Assembly (NCBI RefSeq): GCF_035481675.1
Contig: NZ_JAYJJW010000001.1
Span: 1,302,001-1,366,000, forward strand
From: Alteriqipengyuania_B sp035481675
Lineage (GTDB): Bacteria > Pseudomonadota > Alphaproteobacteria > Sphingomonadales > Sphingomonadaceae
DNA: 64,000 nt
Direction: 5' to 3'
This document shows, in pieces, positions 8,644 through 17,539 of the stretch (positions are counted from its first letter, which is position 1; the number at the start of each line of letters is the position of its first letter). A program made the translations under genes and the position numbers. Under the pieces are notes generated by a model. It made no database searches. It saw only the letters and a program-made list of their open reading frames with translations, and had not been told where the DNA came from.

Positions 8644-9218
8644 TTGCCCAGCGCCTCGCTGAAATGGCGGCGGCACAGCGCGACATAGCGGTCGTTGCCG
8701 CCGATTTCGGTCTGCGCGCCCTCGCTCACCGCAGCGCCGCTTTGATCGACGCGCAGGTTCATCGTCGCCTTGCGCCCGCAGTGGCAGACGGCCTTCAATT
8801 CCACCAGGCTGTCGGCGATGCCCAGCAGTACGGCGGAGCCGGGGAACAGTGCGCCCTGGAAATCGGTGCGCAGGCCATAGCACAGCACCGGGATGCCATG
8901 ACGGTCGGCAATCTCGGCGCATTGCCACACCTGCCCCTCGGTCAGGAATTGCGCCTCGTCGATCAGCACGCAATGAATCGGCTCGCGCGCATGGTCTTCC
9001 AGCACCCGGGCAAGGATGTGCGTATCCGCCTCGAAACGGTGCGCGTCGCTGGCAAGACCGATCCGGCTGCTGATCGCGCCGAAGCCGGGCCGGTCGTCGA
9101 TCGCCGCCGTCCACAGCGACACGCGCATGTCGCGCTCGCCGTAATTGAAGGCCGCCTGCAGCAGGGTGCTCGATTTGCCGGCATTCATGCTCGCGTAATA
9201 GAAATACAGCTTTGCCAT
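8640..9218 (-). CDS. tdk: Thymidine kinase (TK1-type)
   Basis: Phosphorylates thymidine in the salvage pathway. The 192-residue protein has P-loop MNAGKSST, a DEAQF Walker-B-like motif (CVLIDEAQFL), and a C-terminal zinc site built from CHCG and CRRH. The start at 9218 (MAKLYFYYASMNAGKSS) fits TK1-family N-termini better than the longer open frame to 9278. Its stop overlaps the truB GTG start, so it is embedded in the rbfA-truB stretch of the translation cluster. It is divergent from the AbgT transporter, with a 95-base intergenic region that must hold both promoters. Confidence 0.95.
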   Translation of the reverse strand: MAKLYFYYASMNAGKSSTLLQAAFNYGERDMRVSLWTAAIDDRPGFGAISSRIGLASDAHRFEADTHILARVLEDHAREPIHCVLIDEAQFLTEGQVWQCAEIADRHGIPVLCYGLRTDFQGALFPGSAVLLGIADSLVELKAVCHCGRKATMNLRVDQSGAAVSEGAQTEIGGNDRYVALCRRHFSEALGK

Positions 9219-9313
9219 CGGCCCGTGGGTATCCTGCCCGGCGCGGGGCGACAACGGCGCAGCGCAGTGATAGTCCACAGGCTAGACCATTCACCACTGG
9301 AGCGGGACGAACG

Positions 9314-10918
9314 ATGGCAGAGGCAGCGGTAGCGCAGCAGAAGGGCATTCTCGGCTGGATCGAGCGAAGCGGCAACAAGCTGCCCGATCCGGTGTTCCTG
9401 TTCTTCGGCCTGATCGCCGCGCTGGTGGTCATCTCCGTCATCGCCAGCCTTGCCGGCTGGTCGGCGGCCCACCCGACCGAAATCGACGAGACCACGGGCG
9501 CCGCACGCGTCATCACCGCGCAGAGCCTGCTGTCGGCGGAGAATATCCGCCAGCTGTGGGTCGACATGCCCAAGACCTTCACCCACTTCCACCCGCTGGG
9601 TTATGTGCTGGTGGTTATGCTGGGCGCTGGCGTGGCGGAGCGCGCGGGCCTGTTCGGCACTGCCATGCGCGCCGGCGTTCGCAATGCGCCGACCGCGCTG
9701 CTGACGCCGATCGTGGTGCTGGTGGGGATGCTCGGCAACCTGGCCGCCGATGCCGCCTATGTGGTGCTGATCCCGCTGGCCGGCATCATCTTCCATGCCG
9801 CCGGACGCCATCCCATCGCCGGGATCGCGGCGAGTTTCGCCGGCGTGTCCGGCGGCTTTTCCGCCAACCTCCTGCCCGGCCAGCTCGATGCCCTGCTGTT
9901 CGGCATTACCGAGGCCGCGGTGGAGACCGTGTTCGGCGATTTCACCGCCAACATCGCGGGCAACTGGTTCTTCATCGTCGGGATGACCGTGATCTTCCTG
10001 CCGGTGATTTGGTTCGTCACCGACCGCATGATCGAGCCGCGCCTTGGCAAGTGGGACCCGGCCAAGGCCGGCAACGCTGCCGCCGACGAGCAGACCGACC
10101 GCGCGCTGACCGATGGCGAGCGCAAGGGTCTGCGCTGGGCCGGGCTGGCCGTGCTCGGCGTGGTGGCGCTGTGGCTGGTCTTCACCTTCGGCCCAGGCAC
10201 GCCGCTGATCGACGAGGAAGCGACGCCGGAAGCGCGGCTGACCCCGTTCTACCAGAGCCTGGTCGCCGGCTTCTTCATCCTCTTCCTGTTCTCCGGCTGG
10301 GCCTACGGCAAGGCGGCGGGCACCATCGGCGACCACCGCGATCTCGTGAAAATGATGGCTGGCGCGATGGAAGACCTCGCCTATTACCTCGTGCTCGCCT
10401 TTGCGGCCGCGCATTTCGTGGCGATGTTCGCGTGGTCGAACCTCGGCCTCATCCTCGCGGTGCAGGGTGCCGATTTCCTCGGTAACTCGGGCCTGCCAGC
10501 TTGGGCGCTGCTCGCGGCAATCATCCTCGTGTCCGCGCTGCTCAACATCTTCGTCGGCTCGGCCAGCGCCAAGTGGGCGCTCTTGGCCCCGGTGCTGGTG
10601 CCGATGCTGATGTTGCTCGGCATCACGCCGGAAATGGCCACTGCCGCCTATCGCGTCGGCGACAGCGCGACCAACATCATCACCCCGCTGATGGTCTATT
10701 TCCCGCTGATCCTAATCTTCTGCCAGCGCTGGCAGAAGGACTTCGGGCTGGGATCGCTGGCGGCGACCATGCTGCCCTATTCCATCGGCCTGATGGTCGC
10801 GGGCCTGATCATGACGATCGGCTGGGTCGCGCTCGACCTGCCGCTGGGCCCCGGCGCGGAAGTGTTCATGGAAGTGCCGAACACCGTGGACCCGACCGGC
10901 CCGGCTGCGGCGGAGTAA
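9314..10918 (+). CDS. AbgT-family transporter
   Basis: A 534-residue inner-membrane protein of the AbgT family (p-aminobenzoyl-glutamate uptake in E. coli; antifolate efflux in some homologues). The N-terminus reads GILGWIERSGNKLPDPVFLFF, a family hallmark. Many hydrophobic segments follow, along with VGSASAKWALLAPVLVPMLM and RVGDSATNIITPLMVYFPLI, which match the conserved family repeats. The ATG at 9314 is preferred to the longer open frame. It is the only plus-strand gene in the rimP-pnp interval and is convergent with rbfA (10 bases between stops), so it looks like an insertion into the conserved cluster. Confidence 0.92.
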   Translation: MAEAAVAQQKGILGWIERSGNKLPDPVFLFFGLIAALVVISVIASLAGWSAAHPTEIDETTGAARVITAQSLLSAENIRQLWVDMPKTFTHFHPLGYVLVVMLGAGVAERAGLFGTAMRAGVRNAPTALLTPIVVLVGMLGNLAADAAYVVLIPLAGIIFHAAGRHPIAGIAASFAGVSGGFSANLLPGQLDALLFGITEAAVETVFGDFTANIAGNWFFIVGMTVIFLPVIWFVTDRMIEPRLGKWDPAKAGNAAADEQTDRALTDGERKGLRWAGLAVLGVVALWLVFTFGPGTPLIDEEATPEARLTPFYQSLVAGFFILFLFSGWAYGKAAGTIGDHRDLVKMMAGAMEDLAYYLVLAFAAAHFVAMFAWSNLGLILAVQGADFLGNSGLPAWALLAAIILVSALLNIFVGSASAKWALLAPVLVPMLMLLGITPEMATAAYRVGDSATNIITPLMVYFPLILIFCQRWQKDFGLGSLAATMLPYSIGLMVAGLIMTIGWVALDLPLGPGAEVFMEVPNTVDPTGPAAAE

Positions 10919-10928
10919 AACTCGCCGG

Positions 10929-11327
10929 TCAGTCCGGCACGCCCAGATCCCGCGCTACCTTGGGATCGCGCAGCAGCCGTTCGATGCGGTCGGCTTCGTC
11001 GAACGTCTCGTCGGCCCGGAACTTGAGCTTGGGAGCGAATTTCAGGCCGAGGCGCTTGGCGACTTCGCGCTGGAGGAAGGCGGTGTTGGTGCGCAGCGCC
11101 TTGACCACCACCTCCTCCGCCTCGCCCATCAGCGGCTTCACGTAAGCGGTCGCGTTGCGCAGGTCGGGGGACATGCGCACTTCGGTGACGCTGACCGAAT
11201 GGGCGGACAGCGTGTCATCATGCACTTCCTGCCGGGCGAGCAGTTCCGACAGGATGTGGCGCACGCGCTCCCCCACCTTGAGGACGCGGACGGATTGCTG
11301 TTCGGATGTATGCTCGCGGCGGGCCAT
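10929..11327 (-). CDS. rbfA: 30S ribosome-binding factor RbfA
   Basis: A 132-residue 30S maturation factor that acts on the 16S rRNA 5' helix. It has the KH-like fold with RVLKVGERVRHILSELL at the N-terminus and VTEVRMSPDLRNATAYV in the middle, both characteristic of the family. It lies downstream of infB but is separated from it by a DUF1697 gene, and from truB by abgT and tdk. This departs from the common infB-rbfA-truB order. Confidence 0.96.
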   Translation of the reverse strand: MARREHTSEQQSVRVLKVGERVRHILSELLARQEVHDDTLSAHSVSVTEVRMSPDLRNATAYVKPLMGEAEEVVVKALRTNTAFLQREVAKRLGLKFAPKLKFRADETFDEADRIERLLRDPKVARDLGVPD

Positions 11328-11345
11328 GGGCGGTAAGTGGTGGGC

Positions 11346-11894
11346 CTAGCCCATCTTGTCCAGTATCCGCCTGAGCGAGCTGCGATTGCGCGCGGTGTGC
11401 GGCGTGCCCAGCCGCCGCTCGATGAAGGCGGGCGTGAGGCGGCTCTTACCCGCACCCTCGACATAATCGACATGGATGGTCGGTACTGGTCCAGCCTTGG
11501 AGCCCGCGATGATCCGTTCCGCCCCGCGGCCCTGGTAGGCGGCGAGCATCGCGTTGAAGGCGATCGGATCGAGCGGATCCTGCAGGAAATGCGTGTGGAC
11601 GAACTTGTCCTCGCCCTCGCTCGCGAAAGGATCGGCATCGATCACCGCAGCCAGCTCCTCGCGCGTCAGGACGATGGCGAAAGTGTCGAAGCCGAACCGC
11701 TCGGTGATCAGCAGGCCGAGCTTCTCCGCAATGCCGGCAGAGGGGCGCGGCTCGTGGTCGAACAAGACATTCCCGCTCGCCACGACCGTTTCGACATTTG
11801 CGAACCCCTCGCGCTCCATCGCCTCGCGCAGCTCCGCCATGGAGATGCGGTTCCGCCCGACGTTCACCCGCGCGATAAGACCTGCATAGCGCAA
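11346..11894 (-). CDS. DUF1697 family protein
   Basis: A 182-residue protein matching DUF1697 (VGRNRISMAELREAMEREGF, VVASGNVLFD, HTHFLQDP); the biochemical role is unknown. The only plausible start is TTG at 11894, three bases after the infB stop and in the same reading frame as infB, so stop readthrough would join the two. No strong ribosome site is visible at normal distance, and translation probably depends on termination of infB. The C-terminal stretch RLTPAFIERRLGTPHTARNR is typical of the family. Confidence 0.85.
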   Translation of the reverse strand: MRYAGLIARVNVGRNRISMAELREAMEREGFANVETVVASGNVLFDHEPRPSAGIAEKLGLLITERFGFDTFAIVLTREELAAVIDADPFASEGEDKFVHTHFLQDPLDPIAFNAMLAAYQGRGAERIIAGSKAGPVPTIHVDYVEGAGKSRLTPAFIERRLGTPHTARNRSSLRRILDKMG

Positions 11895-11897
11895 GGC

Positions 11898-14408
11898 TTA
11901 CAGCGTCCGCTCGCGCTCCTCGATCTCGAAGACCTCGAGGCTGTCGCCCGGCTGGACGTCGTTCGTGTCTTCCAGGACCACGCCGCATTCGAGGCCGGCG
12001 CGGACTTCGTCCACATCGTCCTTGAAGCGCCGCAGCGAGGCGATCGTGGTCGCCGACACGATGACGTCCTCGCGCGTGAGGCGTGCGAACAGGCCCTTGC
12101 GGATGACGCCTTCGGTGACCAGCAGGCCGGCCGCCTTGTCGCGCTTGCCCGACTTGAAGACTTCCTTCACGTCGGCACGGCCGACGACGTTCTCGACCTT
12201 CAGCGGGCCGAGTTCGCCAAGCATTTCCTTCGTGATTTCGTCCGTCAGGTGATAGATCACGTCGAAGTACTTCATCTCGACATTGTCGCGTTTCACCAGC
12301 TCGCGCGCCTTGGGATTGGGTCGTACGTTGAAGCCGATGATCGGCGCGCCGGACGAAGCCGCCAGCGTCACGTCGCTTTCGGTGATCGCGCCCACGCCTG
12401 CGTGCAGCACGCGGACCTTGATGTCGTCGTTCGACAGGTTGTGGAGCGCGGTGTTGATCGCCTCCACGCTGCCCTGCACGTCCGCCTTCACCACGACCGG
12501 GAATTCCACCACGTCGGTCTGCAGGTTGTTGAACATCGTGTCGAAGCTGGTCGGGGCGAGCGCCGTGCGCTTCTCGGTCGCCTTTTCCTTGCGGTACTGG
12601 GCCACTTCGCGGGCGCGTGCCTCGTTCTCCACCACGGTCAGCTTGTCGCCTGCCATCGGCACACCGCCTAGGCCGAGGACCTCGACCGGCATGGACGGGC
12701 CGGCTTCCTTGATCTGCTTGCCCTGGTCGTTGACGATGGCGCGCACGCGGCCGCTTTCGGTGCCGACGACGAAGGTGTCGCCGCGCTTCAGCGTGCCGCG
12801 CGTGATGAGCACGGAGGCAACGGGGCCGCGGCCCTTGTCGAGCTGCGCTTCCACCACGGTCGCTTCCGCATCGCGGTCCGGCCGGGCCTTCAGTTCCATC
12901 AGTTCCGCCTGCAGCGCGATCTTCTCGAGCAATTCGTCGAGACCGGTGCCTTCCTTGGCGGAGACCTCCACGTCCTGCACGTCGCCCGACATCGCCTCCA
13001 CGATCACTTCCTGCTCCAGCAGGCGCTCGCGGATCTTCTGTGCATTGGCTTCCGGCTTGTCGATCTTGTTGATCGCCACGATCATCGGCACGCCGGCGGC
13101 CTTAGTGTGATTGATGGCCTCGATAGTCTGGGGCATGATGCCGTCGTCGGCGGCCACCACCAGCACCACGATATCGGTGACGTTGGCACCGCGCTGGCGC
13201 ATTTCGGTAAAGGCCGCGTGGCCCGGCGTGTCGAGGAAGGTGATCGTGTCGCCGCCCTTCGTCTTCACCTGGTAGCTGCCGATGTGCTGGGTGATGCCGC
13301 CGGCTTCGCCCTTCACGACATTGGCGCCGCGCAGCGCGTCGAGCAGGCTGGTCTTGCCGTGGTCGACATGGCCCATGATCGTGACCACCGGCGGACGCGG
13401 CTTCAGCGTTTCTTCCGGATCGTTGTCTTCCGCTTCCTGGATATCGACGTCGGCTTCGGAAACCTTCTCGATATTGTGGCCGAACTGTTCGACGAGCAGT
13501 TCCGCGGTATCCTGGTCGATCGTCTGGTTGACGGTGACCATCATGTCGAGATTGAACAGCTCTTTCACGAGGTCGGCGCCCTTTTCGCCCATCCGCTTGG
13601 CGAGCTCGCCAACGGTGATGGCTTCGGGCACCACGACATCGCGGACCTGCTTTTCACGCGGCTTGCCGCCGCCGCCGCCCTGGAGGCGACGTTCCTTTTC
13701 GCGCGCACGCTTGAGCGCCGCGAGGCTGCGGGCACGGCGGCCCTCGTCCTCGTTCAGCGCCTTGGTGACAGTCAGCTTGCCGCCGCGGCGCTTGTCGGGC
13801 CGTTCGGGGGTGCGCTTTTCCTCCACCTTCTTCTTGGGCGGGCGCTTGGGTTCGGGGCGGGCGACCGGCGTGAATTTGCGCGGCGCGGGCGAACCGGGAG
13901 CGGCAGGCTCGTCAGCAGCTGGCGCAGCCTCTTCGGCCGGAGCTTCGGCAGCCTTCTTCGCCTCTTGCTCGGCGCGCTTGGCGGCTTCTTCCTCGGCCTT
14001 GCGGTTATCCTCGGCGCGGGTCTTCTCGTCCTTGGCAGCCTTGGCAGCGGCCTCGTCCTCGCGCTTGCGGGCATCTTCCGCCAGGCGCAGGCGCTCTTCC
14101 TCGGCCTCGCGCTGCAGGCGGGCGACGCGTTCCTGCGGCGTCTCGTCCGACGCGGCGGGTTTCCTGGGCGCAGGCGCCGGCTTCTTCGCGGCAGGCGCGG
14201 GCGCGGGTGCCGGGGCCGCTTCGGGAGCGGGCGCAGGCGCCGGCGCCGGCGCTTCCTCGCCCGGCTTTACCAGCTTGCGACGGCGCTTGACCTCGACCGC
14301 CACCTTGTTGGTGCGGCCATGGCTGAAGGTCTGCTTGACCTCGCCCGGCTGCGAACCCTTCAGGGTCAGCGGCTTGCGGGTCCGGGTCGGTTTGTCTTGA
14401 TCGCTCAT
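11898..14408 (-). CDS. infB: Translation initiation factor IF-2
   Basis: An 836-residue GTPase that places initiator fMet-tRNA on the 30S subunit. The N-terminus has a low-complexity Ala/Pro run and then charged Arg/Glu/Lys repeats (about residues 45-230). The IF2_N segment follows, then the G domain with GHVDHGKTS, DTPGHAAF and NKID, and the C-terminal domains ending in ERTL. It follows ylxR by 78 bases. The N-terminal Pro-Ala and charged repeats are the usual variable region of IF-2. Confidence 0.98.
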   Translation of the reverse strand: MSDQDKPTRTRKPLTLKGSQPGEVKQTFSHGRTNKVAVEVKRRRKLVKPGEEAPAPAPAPAPEAAPAPAPAPAAKKPAPAPRKPAASDETPQERVARLQREAEEERLRLAEDARKREDEAAAKAAKDEKTRAEDNRKAEEEAAKRAEQEAKKAAEAPAEEAAPAADEPAAPGSPAPRKFTPVARPEPKRPPKKKVEEKRTPERPDKRRGGKLTVTKALNEDEGRRARSLAALKRAREKERRLQGGGGGKPREKQVRDVVVPEAITVGELAKRMGEKGADLVKELFNLDMMVTVNQTIDQDTAELLVEQFGHNIEKVSEADVDIQEAEDNDPEETLKPRPPVVTIMGHVDHGKTSLLDALRGANVVKGEAGGITQHIGSYQVKTKGGDTITFLDTPGHAAFTEMRQRGANVTDIVVLVVAADDGIMPQTIEAINHTKAAGVPMIVAINKIDKPEANAQKIRERLLEQEVIVEAMSGDVQDVEVSAKEGTGLDELLEKIALQAELMELKARPDRDAEATVVEAQLDKGRGPVASVLITRGTLKRGDTFVVGTESGRVRAIVNDQGKQIKEAGPSMPVEVLGLGGVPMAGDKLTVVENEARAREVAQYRKEKATEKRTALAPTSFDTMFNNLQTDVVEFPVVVKADVQGSVEAINTALHNLSNDDIKVRVLHAGVGAITESDVTLAASSGAPIIGFNVRPNPKARELVKRDNVEMKYFDVIYHLTDEITKEMLGELGPLKVENVVGRADVKEVFKSGKRDKAAGLLVTEGVIRKGLFARLTREDVIVSATTIASLRRFKDDVDEVRAGLECGVVLEDTNDVQPGDSLEVFEIEERERTL

Positions 14409-14486
14409 AAAACTCGTATCTGTCCTTCAGCTCAATTCTTCGTGTCCGGACCTGTATGTCCGGACCTTTCGCGCCCCAGTAGCGCG

Positions 14487-15206
14487 CTAGTGGCGCGTGA
14501 TGCCGTCCCCGGCTCCACCCGTCTCTGGCGCAGGCTCTCCCGCGCCGGTAAAGTTCTGCAAACGCAGCAGAGGGCCGCTTACCCGCGTCGTTGCGCGGGC
14601 GTCGGCCAATGCCAGGTGGACCACATTGTCGCGGCCCAATGCCACAGACAGGGCTTCCCGGTCCAGTGGCAAGCGGGTGCCGCGTTCGCCCGACCCCTCC
14701 CGTTCGCGCCCGACGCGCCACGCCTGGTCCAGCTTGGCGGTGCCGTCCGGCGCCGCATCGGCCGCGTGCAGCAGCAGTTCAAGCACCCCGCCGCGCGCAT
14801 GTTCGGCGATCCGGTCGGAACCGAGCACGATCTTGCCGGCGCGCATTTCGATACCCAGCCGGTCGGTGAAATTGCGCACCAGCGCATCTTCAATCCGCTG
14901 CGGCAAATCATCGGGGATCGCCAGCGGCGCGCCCTTGAACGCGCGTGCCAGCGCCCCCTTTAACTGGCCCTTGGCCATCGCTTTTTCAAGCGCCGGGCGC
15001 GAGACGCCGATCCATGCGCCGCGCCCCGGCGCACGCGCCAGCACATCGGGCAGGACCTGGCCATCCGGCCCGATCGCCAGCCGCACGAGTTCATCCGCCG
15101 GGCGCGTCTCGCCCGACAGGATGCAGCGCCGCTCGGCCCCCGTTTTCAGGGGGCGTCGCGGGTCGGTGATGTCGGAGCTCAGGCTCTCATTGGGTGGAGT
15201 CCGCAT
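14487..15206 (-). CDS. ylxR: YlxR family RNA-binding protein (DUF448 + L7Ae-like)
   Basis: A 239-residue protein with the DUF448/YlxR domain (RRCILSGETRPADELVRLAIGPDG, then GRGAWIGVSRPALEKA) at the N-terminus. A second domain resembling L7Ae/Gadd45 folds (DRLGIEMRAGKIVLGSD, ALGRDNVVHLALADA) follows, a two-domain form usual in alphaproteobacteria. The ATG at 15206 overlaps the end of nusA by 20 bases. It is supported by a strong GGGGAGG ribosome site six bases upstream, so it was chosen over the longer open frame. It lies between nusA and infB as expected. Confidence 0.93.
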   Translation of the reverse strand: MRTPPNESLSSDITDPRRPLKTGAERRCILSGETRPADELVRLAIGPDGQVLPDVLARAPGRGAWIGVSRPALEKAMAKGQLKGALARAFKGAPLAIPDDLPQRIEDALVRNFTDRLGIEMRAGKIVLGSDRIAEHARGGVLELLLHAADAAPDGTAKLDQAWRVGREREGSGERGTRLPLDREALSVALGRDNVVHLALADARATTRVSGPLLRLQNFTGAGEPAPETGGAGDGITRH

Positions 15207-16860
15207 CGGCGGCCTCCCCGGTATTTGGCTCGGTGGCGGGCTCGGCTGCTGCCGGAGCTTCCTCTTCGTCTTCGAACCAGTGCGCACGGGCGGCCATGAT
15301 GATCTCGTTGCCCTGCTCTTCCGACAGGCCGAACGCGCCCAGCACGCCGCCCTTGTCTTCCGGACGCGCCGGACGGGTCGGTTTCATCGGCGGGCCGCCT
15401 TCGGGATTGCGGCGACGCGGCGCTTCGCGCTTCTTGGCGATCAGCTCGTCGGTGGCGAGATCGGCCAGGTCGTCCAGGTCCTTGATTCCGGCCTTGCCCA
15501 GCACGACCAGCATCTGCTCGGTCAGGTGGGGAAGTTCGGCCAGGTCGTCTTCCACGCCCAGTTCGCGGCGTTCCTCGCGATAGGCGGCTTCCTGCCGCTC
15601 GATCGCTTCCTGCGCGCGGGACTGGAGTTCCTCGGCCAGTTCCTCGTCGAAGCCTTCGATGCCGGCCAGTTCGTCCAGCTCGACATAGGCGACTTCTTCC
15701 AGTTCCACGAAGCCTTCGGCGACGAGCAGCTGCGACAGCGTTTCGTCGACGTCGAGCTCTTCCTCGAACATCTTGGACCGCTCGGCAAATTCCTTGGAGC
15801 GTTTCTCGGAAGCCTCTTCTTCGGTCATGATGTCGATCTGGTGGCCGGTCAGCTGGCTGGCGAGGCGCACGTTCTGGCCGCGGCGGCCGATGGCGAGCGA
15901 GAGCTGGTCGTCGGGCACGACGACTTCGATGCGGCCCTCTTCCTCGTCGAGCACGACGCGGGCGACGGTCGCCGGCTGGAGCGCGTTGACGACGAAGGTC
16001 GCCGTGTCCTCGCTCCACGGGATGATGTCGATCTTCTCGCCCTGCAGTTCCTGCACCACCGCCTGCACGCGGCTACCCTTCATGCCGACGCAGGCGCCGA
16101 CCGGGTCGATGGAGCTGTCGTGGCTGATCACGCCGATCTTGGCGCGGCTGCCCGGGTCGCGGGCGGCGGCCTTGATCTCGATGATGCCGTCGTAGATTTC
16201 GGGCACTTCCTGCGCGAACAGCTTCTTCATGAAGTCGGGGTGCGCACGGCTCAGGAAGATCTGCGGGCCGCGGTTGTTGCGTTCCACCTTGGTGATCAGC
16301 GCGCGCACGCGCTCACCCACGCGGGCCGCTTCGCGCGGGATCTGCTGGTCGCGGCGGATGACGCCCTCGGCACGGCCGAGATTGACGATCACGTGGCCGA
16401 ACTCGACCGACTTGATCACGCCGGTGATGACTTCGTCGGCGCGGTCCTTGAATTCTTCGTACTGGCGCTCGCGCTCCGCATCGCGGACCTTCTGGAAGAT
16501 CACCTGCTTGGCCGACTGCGCGTCGATGCGGCCGAGATCGACCGGCGGCAGCGGATCGACGATGAAGTCGCCGATGCTGGCATCGTCCTGCAGCTTCTTC
16601 GCCTGCTTCAGGTCGACCTGCTTGAAGTAGTCTTCCACTTCCTCGACCACTTCGACCACGCGCCACAGGCGCAGGTCGCCGGTGTTCGGGTCCAGCTTCG
16701 CGCGGATATCGTTTTCCGCGCCATAGCGGCTGCGGGCCGATTTCTGAATCGCTTCTTCCATCGCTTCGATCACGATGGACTTGTCGATCATCTTCTCCGA
16801 CGCGACGGAATTCGCAATCGCAAGCAGCTCTGCCTTGTTGGCGGAAATGGCACTGGCCAT
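15187..16860 (-). CDS. nusA: Transcription termination/antitermination factor NusA
   Basis: A 557-residue NusA: N-terminal RNA-polymerase-binding domain (MASAISANKAELLAIANSVA), S1 domain (GVIKSVEFGHVIVNLGRAEG), two KH domains (GVISHDSSIDPVGACVGMKG; AIGRRGQNVRLASQLTG), then C-terminal acidic repeats containing helix-hairpin-helix-like segments. The ATG shares one base with the rimP stop (TGATG), so it is translationally coupled to rimP. The extended acidic C-terminus is typical of proteobacterial NusA. Confidence 0.98.
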   Translation of the reverse strand: MASAISANKAELLAIANSVASEKMIDKSIVIEAMEEAIQKSARSRYGAENDIRAKLDPNTGDLRLWRVVEVVEEVEDYFKQVDLKQAKKLQDDASIGDFIVDPLPPVDLGRIDAQSAKQVIFQKVRDAERERQYEEFKDRADEVITGVIKSVEFGHVIVNLGRAEGVIRRDQQIPREAARVGERVRALITKVERNNRGPQIFLSRAHPDFMKKLFAQEVPEIYDGIIEIKAAARDPGSRAKIGVISHDSSIDPVGACVGMKGSRVQAVVQELQGEKIDIIPWSEDTATFVVNALQPATVARVVLDEEEGRIEVVVPDDQLSLAIGRRGQNVRLASQLTGHQIDIMTEEEASEKRSKEFAERSKMFEEELDVDETLSQLLVAEGFVELEEVAYVELDELAGIEGFDEELAEELQSRAQEAIERQEAAYREERRELGVEDDLAELPHLTEQMLVVLGKAGIKDLDDLADLATDELIAKKREAPRRRNPEGGPPMKPTRPARPEDKGGVLGAFGLSEEQGNEIIMAARAHWFEDEEEAPAAAEPATEPNTGEAADADSTQ

Positions 16861-17423
16861 CAGTCGTTACTCTCTTCTTCGGTTTCGACGATTTCGTCTG
16901 CGCCGCTGGTGTCCAGCGGCCGGGTGGCGGCGATGAGCGCGTCGGTCAGGACGAGCTTCGCCGAATGAATGCTTTGCCGCGGAACGTCCACACGCCCCGC
17001 CTTCTTATCCTCTATCGACACGGTGTCGCCGTCGATGCCGACCAGCGGGCCGCGCAGGTTCCTCTGCCCGTCCCAGGCCTTGTCCATGCTGATCTTGGCC
17101 TCGTGCCCCGCCCAGTCGGCGTAATCCTTCGCGCGGGTCAGCGGGCGGTCGATGCCGGGGCTGGAAACCTCGAGGTGATAGGCACCTTCGATCGGATCTC
17201 GCCCTGCCTCTTCCAGCTCGTCCATCCGGGCGGAGATACGGCGCGACAGTTCGGCGCATTGCTCGATGACCAGCTGGCCCGTCGCCGGGTCCTCCGCCAT
17301 CACCTGCAGCGCCTGCCCGCCGTCGCCGGCTTCGGACGGCATCATCTTCACGCGCACGAGGTCGAAACCCAGCGCTTTCGCTTCGGGTTCGATAATCTCG
17401 GTCAGGCGCTCGATATCTGCCAT
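16860..17423 (-). CDS. rimP: Ribosome maturation factor RimP
   Basis: A 187-residue 30S assembly factor. The N-terminal domain carries EAKALGFDLVRVKM and the conserved YHLEVSSPGIDRPL motif. A C-terminal SH3-like domain (GHEAKISMDKAWDGQRNLRG) and an acidic tail follow. The start at 17423 (MADIERL) has GGAG six bases upstream, so it was preferred over the longer open frame to 17492. It is the first gene of the minus-strand rimP-nusA-ylxR-infB run. Its promoter should lie within 17424-17539, shared divergently with the lipoprotein gene. Confidence 0.95.
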   Translation of the reverse strand: MADIERLTEIIEPEAKALGFDLVRVKMMPSEAGDGGQALQVMAEDPATGQLVIEQCAELSRRISARMDELEEAGRDPIEGAYHLEVSSPGIDRPLTRAKDYADWAGHEAKISMDKAWDGQRNLRGPLVGIDGDTVSIEDKKAGRVDVPRQSIHSAKLVLTDALIAATRPLDTSGADEIVETEEESND

Positions 17424-17539
17424 TCGGTCTCCGTTCAGTCGGTCATTGCCAAACCGGTTTCGGGCCGGCCCCTCGCGGCGCCAGCATCTCAACCTTGTAT
17501 CGACAATGTCGGGATGCGGTTCATGTAGGCAGGTAGGAG

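Noticed and set aside
13107..14963. A 618-codon plus-strand open frame opposite infB
   Set aside because: Antisense shadow of the repetitive N-terminus of IF-2; Leu/Gly/Arg-rich without any family feature.
14497..16968. An 823-codon plus-strand open frame opposite ylxR and nusA
   Set aside because: Antisense shadow; no domain is recognisable and both minus-strand genes are certain.
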